Below are positions 35,540 to 45,126 of a stretch of DNA of 64,000 nt, one piece after another. The stretch is from positions 57,515 through 121,514 of the forward strand of contig JAIBAG010000006.1 in the NCBI GenBank assembly GCA_019695305.1, given 5' to 3'. The notes under the pieces were generated by a model. The model had not been told where the DNA came from. It worked only from the letters and a program-made list of their open reading frames with translations, and made no database searches. How positions within the stretch are numbered: the first letter of the stretch is position 1; every line of letters starts with the position of its first letter. The position numbers were made by a program, and so were the translations under genes. Origin of the DNA: a bacterium. Its GTDB lineage: Bacteria > UBA10199 > JAIBAG01.

Positions 35540-35577
35540 AAAACGGCCTGCTCCTTATTGAAAGAGTAGGCCGTTTT
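35540..35577. terminator. Bidirectional Rho-independent terminator
   Basis: The arms AAAACGGCCTGCTC and GAGTAGGCCGTTTT pair over 14 bp (one G-T pair) around a 10-nt loop. A/T runs are built into the stem ends, so it works for the secreted protein gene on the plus strand and for lepB on the minus strand. Confidence 0.92.
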
Positions 35578-35597
35578 TATCATTTCTAAAAATTATT

Positions 35598-36341
35598 TTA
35601 AATAATCCCTTTGCCAAAACGCTTTAAGCGAATGCCGCCCAAGTCATCATCAAGCGATAACCAAATAAAAAGAGCTTTTCCTTTTAAATTTTCACGCGGC
35701 ACAAAGCCCCACACGCGGCTATCGGCACTTTGATCACGATTATCTCCCATCACAAAGAAATGATTTTCGGGCACCACCAAATCAACCTCAGTATCGTTTG
35801 GCATTAAACGACTTCTTTGAATTAAATGCTGATACCCCATCATATCCTCAATTTTAACCTGGTAGTTTTCGTAACCGCGCGAAAAAGGCACTTTCTTTAA
35901 AACATCAGGCGCCTGCAGTGATTCGGCATCGGATACAATAAGCTTGCGATGATCGTCCGGATCTACACCTGTAATATTCAGATCTACCGAGGCAATTTTT
36001 TGATCGTTAATATATAAAACACCATCGTGAACACGAATGTGATCTCCTGGAAGTCCTACAACACGTTTAATAAAATCGAGGCTTTTGTCTTCGGGGTAAA
36101 TAAAAACAATAACTTCACCACGCTTAGGCTCACTAAATTTGGCAATCCACTTTTCGGTACCCGGAATGCGCAAGCCGTAGACAAATTTATTAACGAAGAT
36201 ATGATCACCTACAAGCAAAGTGGGAACCATGGATTTAGACGGAATTTTGTAAGGTTCAATAATAAAGGAGCGAATCACAAAAGCCAAGAGTACGGCAGTA
36301 ATAAGTGCTTCCGCATATTCGCGGATAATATTTTTTTTCAT
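35598..36341 (-). CDS. lepB: Signal peptidase I
   Basis: A 247-aa membrane serine protease that removes Sec/Tat signal peptides. One N-terminal helix (about 9-25) is present. Catalytic Ser is in IPSKSMVPTLLVGD (near 38), catalytic Lys in FIKRVVGLPGDHI (near 90), and the conserved box GDNRDQSADSRVWGFV follows. It lies 8 bp downstream of lepA, the classical lepA-lepB pair, and ends at a strong terminator. Confidence 0.96.
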   Translation of the reverse strand: MKKNIIREYAEALITAVLLAFVIRSFIIEPYKIPSKSMVPTLLVGDHIFVNKFVYGLRIPGTEKWIAKFSEPKRGEVIVFIYPEDKSLDFIKRVVGLPGDHIRVHDGVLYINDQKIASVDLNITGVDPDDHRKLIVSDAESLQAPDVLKKVPFSRGYENYQVKIEDMMGYQHLIQRSRLMPNDTEVDLVVPENHFFVMGDNRDQSADSRVWGFVPRENLKGKALFIWLSLDDDLGGIRLKRFGKGII

Positions 36342-36349
36342 AATGCCCC

Positions 36350-38149
36350 CTAATCGATTTTCAACACAGCCAAAAAAGCCTCTTGCGGAATCTCCACATG
36401 CCCCACCTGCTTCATACGCTTTTTACCTTCTTTTTGTTTTTCGAGCAGTTTGCGTTTACGCGTAATATCACCCCCGTAGCATTTGGAGATAACATCTTTA
36501 CGTAATGCTTTCACCGTTTCTCGCGCGATGATTTTGGAACCAATGGCCGCCTGAATAGCCACCTCGTACTGCTGCCTGGGAATGATTTCACGTAATTTTT
36601 TTACCAGCTCGCGCCCGCGGTAATACGAGTTATCTTTATGAACGATGATGGAGAGTGCATCCACCGGTTCGTCATTTACTAAAATATTGAGTTTAACCAG
36701 ATTGGATGCCTTAAAGCCTGTTAATTCGTAATCTACCGACGCATAACCTTTGGTTACCGATTTTAATTTATCGTAAAAATCGAACATAATTTCCGGGAAC
36801 GGCATCTCGTAATGCACCACCACACGGTCTGTTGTGATGTAATCAATTTTTTGCTGAATACCTCGTTTCGCTTCGCACAACTGGATGATATTACCCACAA
36901 AATCGCTGGGCACATGGATATGCACGTCAATATACGGTTCTTCCATGTGATCGATGGCAGTAGGTTCGGGCATAAACGACGGGTTTTCAATTTCTTCCAT
37001 GGTACCATCGGTTAAATATACCTGATATTTCACCGTGGGCGATGTGGATATAAGCGCAAGATTATATTCACGTTCCAAACGCTCTTGCACAATTTCCATA
37101 TGCAACAATCCCAAAAAGCCGCATCTAAATCCAAAACCCAAAGCCCCCGAAGTTTCGGGCTCAAAGCTAAAGGAGCTGTCATTAAGACGCAATTTTTCGA
37201 GTGAGTCTTTTAAATCTTCGTATTGATGCGATTCAACCGGATAAATACCACAAAACACCATGGGTTTAATTTCACGAAAGCCAGGTAGCATCTCCGTTGC
37301 AGGATTAGAAACGGAGGTAATAGTATCACCAATTTTGGTATCTCTAATTTCCTTAATACCAGCCACCACAAAGCCTACAGCACCAGTAGCCAAAACGGGA
37401 AACGACACCGGCTGCGGCGCAAAAGCCCCCACTTTAAGCACTTCGTAATCTTTATTCATGTGCATGAGCTTAATTTTATCGCCCACTTTAATCTGCCCAT
37501 CCACCACACGTACCAGCATCACGGCACCCTGATAACTATCAAACCAGCTATCCACCACCAATGCTTTAAGAGGCTTATCTTCTTTGCCTTTTGGCGGCGG
37601 CACATACTGCACAACGGCTTCTAAAATTTCTTCAATACCAATGCCGCTTTTAGCACTGGCATGAATAGCATTATCGGTTGGTAACCCAATAACATCTTCT
37701 ATTTGTTTGGAAATACGTACGGGATCGGCAGCGGGTAAATCGATTTTATTAAGAATAGGAATAATTTCCAAATTTTGATCGAGTGCCAAGTACACATTGG
37801 CCAGAGTTTGCGCCTGAACGCCTTGGGCTGCGTCTACAACAAGAAGCGCCCCTTCACAGGCCGCCAAGCTGCGCGATACTTCGTATTGGAAATCCACATG
37901 TCCGGGCGTATCGATCAGGTTAAATTCGTAATCTTCACCGTTTTTAGCACGATAAGTAAGACGCACCGAACTGGCTTTAATGGTAATACCGCGTTCACGT
38001 TCCAGTTCCATCGAATCGAGCATCTGCTCTTTCATCTGGCGCGCTTCTAGGCGTCCGGCTTTTTCAATAAGGCGATCGGCCAAAGTGGATTTACCGTGAT
38101 CGATATGAGCAATAATACAAAAATTACGGCGATGTGAAACGTCTACCAT
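36350..38149 (-). CDS. lepA: Elongation factor 4 (back-translocating GTPase)
   Basis: A 599-aa translational GTPase, exactly the family length. G motifs are [22 protein letters not shown] and [10 protein letters not shown]. The LepA-specific C-terminal domain ends with [18 protein letters not shown]. It is followed by lepB. The gene 18 bp upstream encodes a small RHH protein on the same strand, so lepA could be co-transcribed from the RHH promoter. Confidence 0.98.
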   Translation of the reverse strand: MVDVSHRRNFCIIAHIDHGKSTLADRLIEKAGRLEARQMKEQMLDSMELERERGITIKASSVRLTYRAKNGEDYEFNLIDTPGHVDFQYEVSRSLAACEGALLVVDAAQGVQAQTLANVYLALDQNLEIIPILNKIDLPAADPVRISKQIEDVIGLPTDNAIHASAKSGIGIEEILEAVVQYVPPPKGKEDKPLKALVVDSWFDSYQGAVMLVRVVDGQIKVGDKIKLMHMNKDYEVLKVGAFAPQPVSFPVLATGAVGFVVAGIKEIRDTKIGDTITSVSNPATEMLPGFREIKPMVFCGIYPVESHQYEDLKDSLEKLRLNDSSFSFEPETSGALGFGFRCGFLGLLHMEIVQERLEREYNLALISTSPTVKYQVYLTDGTMEEIENPSFMPEPTAIDHMEEPYIDVHIHVPSDFVGNIIQLCEAKRGIQQKIDYITTDRVVVHYEMPFPEIMFDFYDKLKSVTKGYASVDYELTGFKASNLVKLNILVNDEPVDALSIIVHKDNSYYRGRELVKKLREIIPRQQYEVAIQAAIGSKIIARETVKALRKDVISKCYGGDITRKRKLLEKQKEGKKRMKQVGHVEIPQEAFLAVLKID

Positions 38150-38167
38150 GGTGTGTATCTAATCTGT

Positions 38168-38353
38168 TTACTTGGAATTATCAATTAAGGATAACTGCCC
38201 GGGAAGTTCTTTTTTATTTTTTTCCAAAATCATATCAATGCCCTGTCTAATAAACTCGGCAATAGGCACTTTTGTTTTTTCATTTAAGGCCTTGAGCAAC
38301 TCATTTTGCTCCTCAGTAATATAAACCGTTGTGGATATTTTTTTACGCGACAT
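38168..38353 (-). CDS. Ribbon-helix-helix (CopG/Arc-like) transcriptional regulator, 61 aa
   Basis: A short protein with one strand (KKISTTVYIT) and two helices (EEQNELLKALNEKTKVPIAEFIRQGIDMILEK), the RHH DNA-binding fold. The ATG at 38353 is preferred over an upstream frame extension because the extension would run through the operator. RHH proteins of this size are often antitoxins, but no toxin gene is adjacent; the neighbours are lepA and a SPOR protein. It probably represses its own promoter, which contains a perfect inverted repeat. Confidence 0.85.
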   Translation of the reverse strand: MSRKKISTTVYITEEQNELLKALNEKTKVPIAEFIRQGIDMILEKNKKELPGQLSLIDNSK

Positions 38354-38358
38354 AAAAG

Positions 38359-38388
38359 TGACACTATATATATTGTCATATAGTGTCA
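38359..38388 (-). promoter_or_regulatory. Operator/promoter of the RHH gene: perfect 11-bp inverted repeat
   Basis: TGACACTATAT (38359-38369) and ATATAGTGTCA (38378-38388) are exact reverse complements with an 8-bp spacer. On the minus strand TTGACA (38384-38389) forms a -35 that overlaps the outer arm, and TATAGT (38363-38368) a -10 within the inner arm with a 15-bp spacer. Repressor bound here would cover the whole promoter. Confidence 0.8.
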
Positions 38389-38397
38389 ATCCTATAA

Positions 38398-39216
38398 TCA
38401 TCTCTCCACTACTTGAGATATCACCATGAAATTCTTACGGATATTCTGACTGGTTTTTTCCGCTATATCCTGCGAAGCATATTGTCCAATTTGCAAGACA
38501 TACACGGTTTCGCCTGAAGACGATTGAAAACTTTTTTGTATGGTTTTGTAACCACCTTTTTCTAAACGCTCCTGCATTTTTTCCATTTTTTTAATGTCGG
38601 TATATTGCCCCACGTGCAGCGTGTAGCTTTTGGGCTTATTTTCCGGAATTATGTCTTCTGCTTTCACTTCAACTGGAGGCGCTTTTACCAAAACAGGTTC
38701 GGACTTTTTTACCTCTTCTTTTTTAGGAAGAGGAATTTCTTTTTCTGCCACTTTTACTGGCGTAGTTGCAGGCGCGGGTACTGGTTTAGAAACAGAGGGT
38801 ATTACAGGCTCGTCTTTTTTGGGCGTTTCCATAGCAGGTCCTTCGGCCGTTGTTTTTTCAAGAACTTTGTTTTCTTCTTTAGGAACCGCCTCTTCTTTAA
38901 TCGCGTCGGCGGGCAATGGCACAAAAGGCTTTTCGGCATCCTTCATTTCTAAATTTTGCTTTTCCCTTTCTAACTCGTCATAAAATGTCAGTTTAAACTG
39001 ATCTTTATGCTCGGCAATAAGCTTTTTTAATTCTTCTTCCGGAATTTCCTGAGGTAAAATAGCGTGCTGGCGAGAAAAATCTATATTGATGCCCCATAAA
39101 AGTTTGGGACCAAAACGTGCCCCTACATAAAACACCACAATACCCATCACAACCAGTGTTACCACCGCCATCATGATTTGCCCTAAACTAAACTGAAAAT
39201 ACCCTTCGTCTTTCAT
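38398..39216 (-). CDS. SPOR-domain cell-division-like membrane protein
   Basis: A 272-aa protein with an FtsN-like plan. The N-terminus is short and cytosolic, then one helix (MMAVVTLVVMGIVVFYVG, about 15-32), a long Pro/Lys/Glu/Val-rich linker (about 75-195), and a C-terminal SPOR domain (about 200-272) with two repeats, SYTLHVGQYTDIKKMEKMQERL and VYVLQIGQYASQDIAEK. SPOR domains bind denuded septal peptidoglycan. I start at the ATG at 39216; an extension upstream would translate a heptamer repeat. No Shine-Dalgarno is present. The stop lies 9 bp before the RHH operator. Confidence 0.88.
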   Translation of the reverse strand: MKDEGYFQFSLGQIMMAVVTLVVMGIVVFYVGARFGPKLLWGINIDFSRQHAILPQEIPEEELKKLIAEHKDQFKLTFYDELEREKQNLEMKDAEKPFVPLPADAIKEEAVPKEENKVLEKTTAEGPAMETPKKDEPVIPSVSKPVPAPATTPVKVAEKEIPLPKKEEVKKSEPVLVKAPPVEVKAEDIIPENKPKSYTLHVGQYTDIKKMEKMQERLEKGGYKTIQKSFQSSSGETVYVLQIGQYASQDIAEKTSQNIRKNFMVISQVVER

Positions 39217-39225
39217 TTGGCAGAA

Positions 39226-39299
39226 GTGGATGGTTAATGGTGGATGGTTAATGGTAAAAAACAATCTTCACCATCCACTATCCACTATCCACCATTCAC
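39226..39299. repeat. Inverted heptamer-repeat hairpin H1
   Basis: The left arm (39226-39255) is four heptamers of type GGATGGT or TAATGGT. The right arm (39270-39299) is the inverted set ACCATCC, ACTATCC, ACTATCC, ACCATTC. The arms pair over about 30 bp with roughly six mismatches, and the loop contains AATCTT. It lies 10 bp upstream of the SPOR gene ATG on the transcribed strand. Confidence 0.8.
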
Positions 39300-39303
39300 T
39301 TTA

Positions 39304-40719
39304 CTATTGATCATCCAGGGGCCTACTCACAACTTCTCCTAACTTATCCAAACCCACAATCTCTTTCTTATTTCCCACAATTAAAATCTCAAAATCGTCC
39401 GGACGCACATACTGCTTTAATACACGAGCCACATCGTCTGAGGTAACACCTAAAATACCTTTTTGATAAATGTTAAGATATTTTTTGGGATACGCGTAAA
39501 AATCATACTGCATATCGGTAACGGCAATTTTATAGGGATCGTCTAGTTGAAATACAAGCTGGTTTAAAATGGACTGACGAGCAAAATTAATTTCAGCATC
39601 TGTTATAGGGTTTTTTTCCAAAATATCGTGAATGGTTGCTTTTGATTCTTCAATAAGCTGAGTTGTAGAACCCGTTTTGGTACTGGTAGAAATGGCAAAA
39701 GTGCCATAGTCGGTATCAAATTCAAATTGCGAATAAATAGAATATGCCAAACCCAAGGTAGTACGAATACGCGAACCCAAACGCGAACCAAATGTGGATC
39801 CACCCAACACATAGTTTCCCAAAATAAGCGCATATTTATCGGGGTTAAAACGCTTTTCACCAAAATGCCCCATCATGATATTGGATTGGTTCACGGGTAA
39901 ATCGATAATCTCCAGTTTTTTGCCCCATGTTTTTTGAACGGGTGCCACAAACGGTTTCGTTTTACCTGCCGCATTAAAACCTTCCATAAATGGCTTTAGC
40001 TTTTCTATCACCTCTTCCATTGTTAATTGAGATGATACGGCAATACGCATATTACCGGGCGTAAAATAATTGGCTATAAAAGCCTTCATATCGTCTACGC
40101 TAATATTTTTTGCTGTAGTCTCATTATAAATACGAACCCATTCGCTTTTATCGCCATACAGCATTTGAGCAAACTCTCTATCGGTAATACTTTCGGGCTC
40201 TTCATTGCGATGCGTGATAGCATCCAGCATTTGCGTACGCACCAGTTCTACGCGTTCGGCGTCAAGTCGGGGTGTTTTAAGCATTTCAAAAAATATTTTA
40301 AGCGTCTGATCTACATCTTTGGTTAAACACGACATCTTAAATACCGTACTCTCCCGTGAGGCTCCAACATCAATATCACTCGCAATTTTTTCAAGTTCCT
40401 CATCTACCTGATTGGGAGTATAACTGGATGTACCACCAATGCGTATAGACGACGTGAGTAAAGTCAGTAAACCTAGCTTTTGAGGATCTTCGTGAATAGC
40501 ACCCACATTAATAAGAAGTTGAGCCTCAAAAACAGGAAGTTCACGATTGGGGTAATAAAATAATTGAAGGCCATTGGGAAAAGTGTAGGTAGGAACATCA
40601 GGCGCTTCAAAGGAAGGAACAGGTTTTTGCTCCAGTCGCGCTACTGTTTCATCCAAGGCACGGGCAAAGGGAGAACCCCACAAGATAGAGATAATAATAA
40701 CGTACAAAAGTTTTTTCAC
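39304..40719 (-). CDS. M16 family peptidase-like protein, non-catalytic subunit
   Basis: A 471-aa protein with a signal peptide (MKKLLYVIIISILWGSPFARA) and the M16 two-half plan. The zinc motif HxxEH is absent; the equivalent position reads KLGLLTLLTSSIRIGG. The late Arg/Tyr motif region (GLAYSIYSQFEFDTDYGTF) is kept. This matches the inactive partner of a heterodimeric M16B protease. The GTG start overlaps the catalytic subunit's TGA by 4 bases, so the two are translated together and probably act in the periplasm as a pair. Confidence 0.9.
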   Translation of the reverse strand: MKKLLYVIIISILWGSPFARALDETVARLEQKPVPSFEAPDVPTYTFPNGLQLFYYPNRELPVFEAQLLINVGAIHEDPQKLGLLTLLTSSIRIGGTSSYTPNQVDEELEKIASDIDVGASRESTVFKMSCLTKDVDQTLKIFFEMLKTPRLDAERVELVRTQMLDAITHRNEEPESITDREFAQMLYGDKSEWVRIYNETTAKNISVDDMKAFIANYFTPGNMRIAVSSQLTMEEVIEKLKPFMEGFNAAGKTKPFVAPVQKTWGKKLEIIDLPVNQSNIMMGHFGEKRFNPDKYALILGNYVLGGSTFGSRLGSRIRTTLGLAYSIYSQFEFDTDYGTFAISTSTKTGSTTQLIEESKATIHDILEKNPITDAEINFARQSILNQLVFQLDDPYKIAVTDMQYDFYAYPKKYLNIYQKGILGVTSDDVARVLKQYVRPDDFEILIVGNKKEIVGLDKLGEVVSRPLDDQ

Positions 40720-42188
40720 TTTTTCTGCTCCATTTTCACGGTCACCATGCGGCCTGGCACAAAATAGGTTTGCGCCACACTTTTTAAATCATTGCTGGTA
40801 ATAGCATGTATCTTTTCCTGCATTTTATATAAATATTTCCAGTCGTTGCTTAAGCTTTGATAAAACGTCACTAAGGTAGCCAGTCCCATATTAGACTTCA
40901 GCGACCAAATCATATCGGAATCCATTTTATTTTTAACCCTGGCCAATTCTTCGGGCTTTACTCCTTCTTGTTTTATTTTTTCCATCTCATCTAACACCAC
41001 TTTTTGAATATCGTTGTTGGTAAAACCAGGAAGTGGCGACGCGTAAATGGTAAAAAGCCCATCTAAGCGGGAGGCCGGCAAGGAACTGTAACAATCAATC
41101 CCGGACGCCATTTTCTTTTCGGTAACTAAAACTTTAAACAAACGCGAGGTACGGCCATCACATAAAATTCCCTGCATCATATCAAACTTTTCATCATCAG
41201 AATGAGGGTGTGCAGGACGATGAAAACCCATATAAAAACGGGCTGTATCCGGACCTTCTAAAACTTTGGTACGAGGAAAAGAATTATCTAAAATTTGTGG
41301 CTTGTTTTCCAAAATTGTATCAGATGCTGCAGCAGGAAGATCACCAAAGTATTTTTCAATATATTGTTCAGCTTCTTTTACGTCAAAACTACCAGCCAAA
41401 CCAATTACAATACGCTGCGGAATATAATAGCGGTTACGAAACTCCATAGCCTTATCGTAGGTGTATTGTTGAATTTCTTGTGGATACCCAATCACATTAA
41501 TTTTATAGGGGCTTGAATCGAAAGCTGTATCTAAAAATGCTTCATACAATTTACCATCGGGATTATTATCGTAACGCATACGGCGTTCTTCGGCCACAAC
41601 ATCCCTCTCCTTAAAAAATTCACGCAGTACAGGATGTTTAAGACGCTCGCTTTCCATATAGGCCCATAATTCTAGTTTAGAGGCCGGCAGCGATACAAAA
41701 TAACTGGTAAAATCGTTAGAGGTGGTAGCATTAATATCTCCGCCACCATTGCGTTGATAAATACGTACAAATTCGTTTTGATTGATAAGTTGCTGATGTT
41801 GAACTTCTAGGGCATGAAGTTTTTCTTCAAGAGCACTAACATCGGATCTGCCCTCTTTTTTAGCCTCTACAAGATCGGCTCCCACAGAAAACATTTCTTT
41901 TAAAACAGGCTCTTCGGCGGCGTAATTAGAGGTACCAATCGTAGTTGTCCCCTTAAAAGCCATGTGCTCAAAAAAATGAGCCAAGCCTGATGCCCCTTTA
42001 GATTCCTCAATATTGCCTACCTTGATGCGGATATAAGCCGAAAACACAGGAGCACCCGGCCGACTAACCAACAGCGCGGTTAAACCGTTTTTAAGATGAA
42101 TTTCTTTAACGGGAAGCTTGAGGTTATTATGGGAAGAAGTGCAGGAAACAATAAAAGCTAAAAGAATAAGAGAAAGAAACTTTTTCAC
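40716..42188 (-). CDS. M16 family zinc peptidase lipoprotein, catalytic subunit
   Basis: A 490-aa periplasmic protease with a lipoprotein signal (VSC lipobox near residue 16). The inverted zinc motif is ASGLAHFFEHMAFKGT, where HFFEH supplies both His and the catalytic Glu. The third ligand Glu is further on, near VVAEERRMRYDNNP. A GTG start follows AAAGGGAAACC. It is the first of two M16 genes, with the inactive partner directly downstream. Such pairs resemble the mitochondrial processing peptidase layout. The substrate is unknown. Confidence 0.93.
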   Translation of the reverse strand: MKKFLSLILLAFIVSCTSSHNNLKLPVKEIHLKNGLTALLVSRPGAPVFSAYIRIKVGNIEESKGASGLAHFFEHMAFKGTTTIGTSNYAAEEPVLKEMFSVGADLVEAKKEGRSDVSALEEKLHALEVQHQQLINQNEFVRIYQRNGGGDINATTSNDFTSYFVSLPASKLELWAYMESERLKHPVLREFFKERDVVAEERRMRYDNNPDGKLYEAFLDTAFDSSPYKINVIGYPQEIQQYTYDKAMEFRNRYYIPQRIVIGLAGSFDVKEAEQYIEKYFGDLPAAASDTILENKPQILDNSFPRTKVLEGPDTARFYMGFHRPAHPHSDDEKFDMMQGILCDGRTSRLFKVLVTEKKMASGIDCYSSLPASRLDGLFTIYASPLPGFTNNDIQKVVLDEMEKIKQEGVKPEELARVKNKMDSDMIWSLKSNMGLATLVTFYQSLSNDWKYLYKMQEKIHAITSNDLKSVAQTYFVPGRMVTVKMEQKK

Positions 42189-42231
42189 GGTTTCCCTTTA
42201 TCTCAAAAGTCCCAAGTACTTACAAGTTAAT

Positions 42232-43995
42232 TTACGAATCCTGACACAAAATAGCGGGAGCTTTTTTATCTTCGGTTTTTTGGGAAAAATTAACCTGGCA
42301 CCGCACACTTTTAGCCTTAGAAATGCTTACACGTGTAGACGATTTAATTTTACCATCGGGGCTGGCAATAGAAAGCGTATGCGTTCCAACCGGCACTTTT
42401 TGAGAACGCAGTGGCGTGGAACTGCCACGGATTACCCCTCCTAAAAACACCTTTCCCCACGGCAACGCAGAAACCGTGATAAAACCGGTTTCCAATTTTT
42501 CGAGAGTATATGTTTTTTGAATTTCATTCTGAGTAGCGTTCAGCACAATTTTTTCCTGACGGCTTTTATACTCGGGGTGAAAAACACTCAAAGTATACTC
42601 CTGATTGTCGGTAAGTTTTTCCAGAGTAACCCACTGGCCTGGTGTTAATTTAATTTTTTCTTTGCCCTGTGTTAATTCTACACTGGCGCTAGCCGGTTCT
42701 ACCGTAACCAGAACACGGGCATTAAAAACAGGTTTAGGCACTTTAGGTTCGGGACGCTCCACAGCAGGCGCCGCTATGAGTGGCGGCACTACAGCTGCAG
42801 TTTCCGGCAAGGCCGGTGGTACTTTTTTAAAAAAGTGCCACACACTTAAAAGCGCTACCAACAAAACACCGGCAGCAACAATTGCCTCTTTCTTCCAGCT
42901 CAACCTACCCGGTTTGTCCTGCGCTTCAGACGGGTCCGACAAGTTTGATTTTACCAAAACCCGCGTTTTGCGCGACACATCGGCCACATCCAAGCGGGTT
43001 AAATCGTGAATAACGGTAGAGCGAGATTCTTCGCGGTGCTTTTTTGTTTTTTCCAATAATTCTGCGCCAAAGAGATCCTGCAAAAAATATTTAACTTCTA
43101 GCGAAGTTGATACATAGCGCTTCTCAAACTGGTATTCACGTAAATCACGGTATAAAAGACGCACACTAGCATAGCGATCATCAGGATTTTGAGCCAACGT
43201 TTTAAGGATGATAGATTTTAATTTGTCGTCAATACCGGCTTCATCTAAATATTTATGTTCAATAGCGCAATTGCGAACCGCATTTAATATTTCAATATCG
43301 TTAATCCCCTTAAATAAACGGTGCCCTGTGACTAATTCGTAAAAAATAATGCCTAAAGAAAAAATATCGCTGCGCGGGTCTACCGGATGGCCTTGCGCTT
43401 GCTCGGGAGACATGTAGGTAAATTTCCCCTTAAGCGTCCCCGCCGTGGTATCACCCGCCTTGCCCATAATTTTGGAAATACCAAAATCGGTAATTTTTAC
43501 GTCACCATCTAAACTGATTAAAATATTCTGCGGTGAAATATCACGATGGACAATACCCAAACCATGGCTTTCACCATCCTTTTTTTCATGGGCGTACATA
43601 AGACCCATGCATATTTTTTCGATAATGTAGAGAGTAAGGGGAACGGGAATTTTTTGGCGCGTGATATCCAGTCGATTGGTGATTTTGCGCAAATCAAAAC
43701 CATCTACAAATTCCAAAACTATGTAATAAATATTATCGTCGCGATTCAGTTCGTAAACCTGAACAATATTGGCGTGGTTTAAATGAACCAAAACCTTGGC
43801 TTCATCCACCAGCATTTTAATAAACTCATCATTTTCGGCCCAGTGCGGAAGAATTTTTTTGATAGCCACATCTTTAACAAAACCTTCCACCCCATGCAGC
43901 TTGGCACGATAAACCGTGGCCATCCCACCACTGGCAATAGTCTCCACCAGCAGATAACGACCCAAGGTTTCCAGCACTTTAAGCATATGTGTCAT
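42232..43995 (-). CDS. Membrane Ser/Thr protein kinase with extracytoplasmic PEGA-like domain
   Basis: A 587-aa kinase. The Hanks-type domain (about 13-280) shows the Gly loop IASGGMATVYRA, Lys in VAIKKIL, catalytic HRDISPQNIL, the magnesium motif DFGIS and SPEQAQG. One membrane helix (about 376-396) leads to a C-terminal part (about 420-570) with PEGA-type strands (VEPASASVEL and GKVFLGGVIRGSSTPL). Myxobacteria and relatives use this layout for envelope signalling. The start is uncertain: ATG codons at 43995 and 43986 both lack a Shine-Dalgarno. It lies upstream of the M16 pair on the same strand. Confidence 0.92.
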   Translation of the reverse strand: MTHMLKVLETLGRYLLVETIASGGMATVYRAKLHGVEGFVKDVAIKKILPHWAENDEFIKMLVDEAKVLVHLNHANIVQVYELNRDDNIYYIVLEFVDGFDLRKITNRLDITRQKIPVPLTLYIIEKICMGLMYAHEKKDGESHGLGIVHRDISPQNILISLDGDVKITDFGISKIMGKAGDTTAGTLKGKFTYMSPEQAQGHPVDPRSDIFSLGIIFYELVTGHRLFKGINDIEILNAVRNCAIEHKYLDEAGIDDKLKSIILKTLAQNPDDRYASVRLLYRDLREYQFEKRYVSTSLEVKYFLQDLFGAELLEKTKKHREESRSTVIHDLTRLDVADVSRKTRVLVKSNLSDPSEAQDKPGRLSWKKEAIVAAGVLLVALLSVWHFFKKVPPALPETAAVVPPLIAAPAVERPEPKVPKPVFNARVLVTVEPASASVELTQGKEKIKLTPGQWVTLEKLTDNQEYTLSVFHPEYKSRQEKIVLNATQNEIQKTYTLEKLETGFITVSALPWGKVFLGGVIRGSSTPLRSQKVPVGTHTLSIASPDGKIKSSTRVSISKAKSVRCQVNFSQKTEDKKAPAILCQDS

Positions 43996-44052
43996 CTATC
44001 GCACAAGGACGCATAATATCAATCAAAACATGACAATATTGAGGTGATTTGT

Positions 44053-44670
44053 TTAATCTTTGCGCCCTTTAAAACCTTGGGTTACCAGGTAGGTTTCATC
44101 GGAGGTTTTACGGGTACTATCTAAATTGACTTGGGTAAAGCGCTCAAAATTGCGTTTCATATCCCTAATAATCTCAACCGCATCGGGTCCGGGGAAGATT
44201 TTACAGATAAAACCTCCCCCTTTTTGTAAGGCTAAAAAAGCAAAGTCCAAAGCAATGCGCACCAGCTCGTACGAGTCGGCCATATCCTTAAATTTAATGC
44301 CGGTAAGCTTGGGTGCCATGTCGCTTATCACCCAATGAGCCTTCCCGCCCAGGGTTTTAAGAGTCTGTTCTCGCACTTCTTTCTTAGTAAAATCCCCTTG
44401 TATATAAGCCACTTCTTGCCTTGGAGTAAAAGTAATAGGTGCATAGTCTACCCCCACCACTTTCACAACCCCCTGAACCTTAAATAAGGGAGCATCATTG
44501 AGTACTTTAAGCCACCCACCCGGAGCACAACCTAAATCGATGATGCTATTTCCCGTCTTTAAAATGCGATATTTTTTATTGAGTTCTATCAATTTATAAG
44601 CAGCTCTTGAAGGATACCCCTCTTCTTTAGCCATTTGATAAAACTTATCTTTTCTGTCGTAGTGCGTCAT
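44053..44670 (-). CDS. rlmE: 23S rRNA (uridine-2'-O)-methyltransferase
   Basis: 205 aa of the RrmJ/FtsJ family. The N-terminal KDKFYQMAKEEGYPSRAAYKL contains the first catalytic Lys. The SAM motif is IIDLGCAPGGWLKVL, the catalytic Asp is in VISDMAPKLTG, and the second Lys in FICKIFPG. It modifies U2552 in the 50S A-loop. I start at the ATG at 44670; the TTG four codons upstream has no advantage. Confidence 0.95.
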   Translation of the reverse strand: MTHYDRKDKFYQMAKEEGYPSRAAYKLIELNKKYRILKTGNSIIDLGCAPGGWLKVLNDAPLFKVQGVVKVVGVDYAPITFTPRQEVAYIQGDFTKKEVREQTLKTLGGKAHWVISDMAPKLTGIKFKDMADSYELVRIALDFAFLALQKGGGFICKIFPGPDAVEIIRDMKRNFERFTQVNLDSTRKTSDETYLVTQGFKGRKD

Positions 44671-44841
44671 ATCGTCAAACAAAAAATAAGCCCTTGGGCT
44701 CTACTAATCGGCATAAAAGTAACATCACTAGCGTTCTCAATAAAAACTTTGCCTGCCAAGGTTTTTAATCTTGAATTTTTAAAAAAGATAGCGCTAATAT
44801 AAAGCGTCATCTGATCTGTCCGTTATAAAGAAGGTATGGTT

Positions 44842-45126
44842 ATGAAAAGAATGGCTGCCTATCTTACTTTAGGCCTTGTACTTGTAAGCTTCAATGCTCT
44901 CGCTACAGGTCAATCCATGCACCGCTCCAAACCGATGGAATCTACAAAAATTTCGGAACCCAAAGATAAAGTTAAGCCTTTACCCTCCAACTTTAAAGAC
45001 GAAATGCATGAGCTTAACCAAACACTGACCGATATGAACAATAACATTAATAATGTTCAAATTAGCCAAGACTTTAATTTTTCTATTAGCGCCATTCAGG
45101 GTGCCAACTTTCGGGTAAGTTTCTAA
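44842..45126 (+). CDS. Small secreted hypothetical protein
   Basis: 94 aa with a signal peptide (MKRMAAYLTLGLVLVSFNALA). The mature part is short and polar, with Lys/Pro/Ser and a helical stretch EMHELNQTLTDMNNNINNV. I recognise no family. AGAAGG lies 7 nt before the ATG at 44842, so I prefer it over the ATG two codons upstream. The stop overlaps the recombinase ATG by one base (TAATG), an unusual partner for a secreted protein. Confidence 0.7.
   Translation: MKRMAAYLTLGLVLVSFNALATGQSMHRSKPMESTKISEPKDKVKPLPSNFKDEMHELNQTLTDMNNNINNVQISQDFNFSISAIQGANFRVSF

Noticed and set aside
38168..38353. RHH gene as antitoxin of a toxin-antitoxin pair
   Set aside because: No small toxin-like gene is adjacent on either side; the neighbours are lepA and a SPOR protein.
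38605..38983. Plus-strand frames over 110 codons within the SPOR gene
   Set aside because: They are antisense to the Pro/Lys/Glu-rich linker, whose composition creates open frames by chance.
39226..39299. Heptamer arrays as a CRISPR array
   Set aside because: The period is 7 bp, there are no spacers of 30 bp, and no cas genes are present.
41210..41449. Plus-strand frame of 79 codons that looks protein-like (Tyr/Gln/Leu-rich)
   Set aside because: It lies fully antisense to the M16 peptidase gene, has no ribosome binding site, and the M16 frame is unambiguous.
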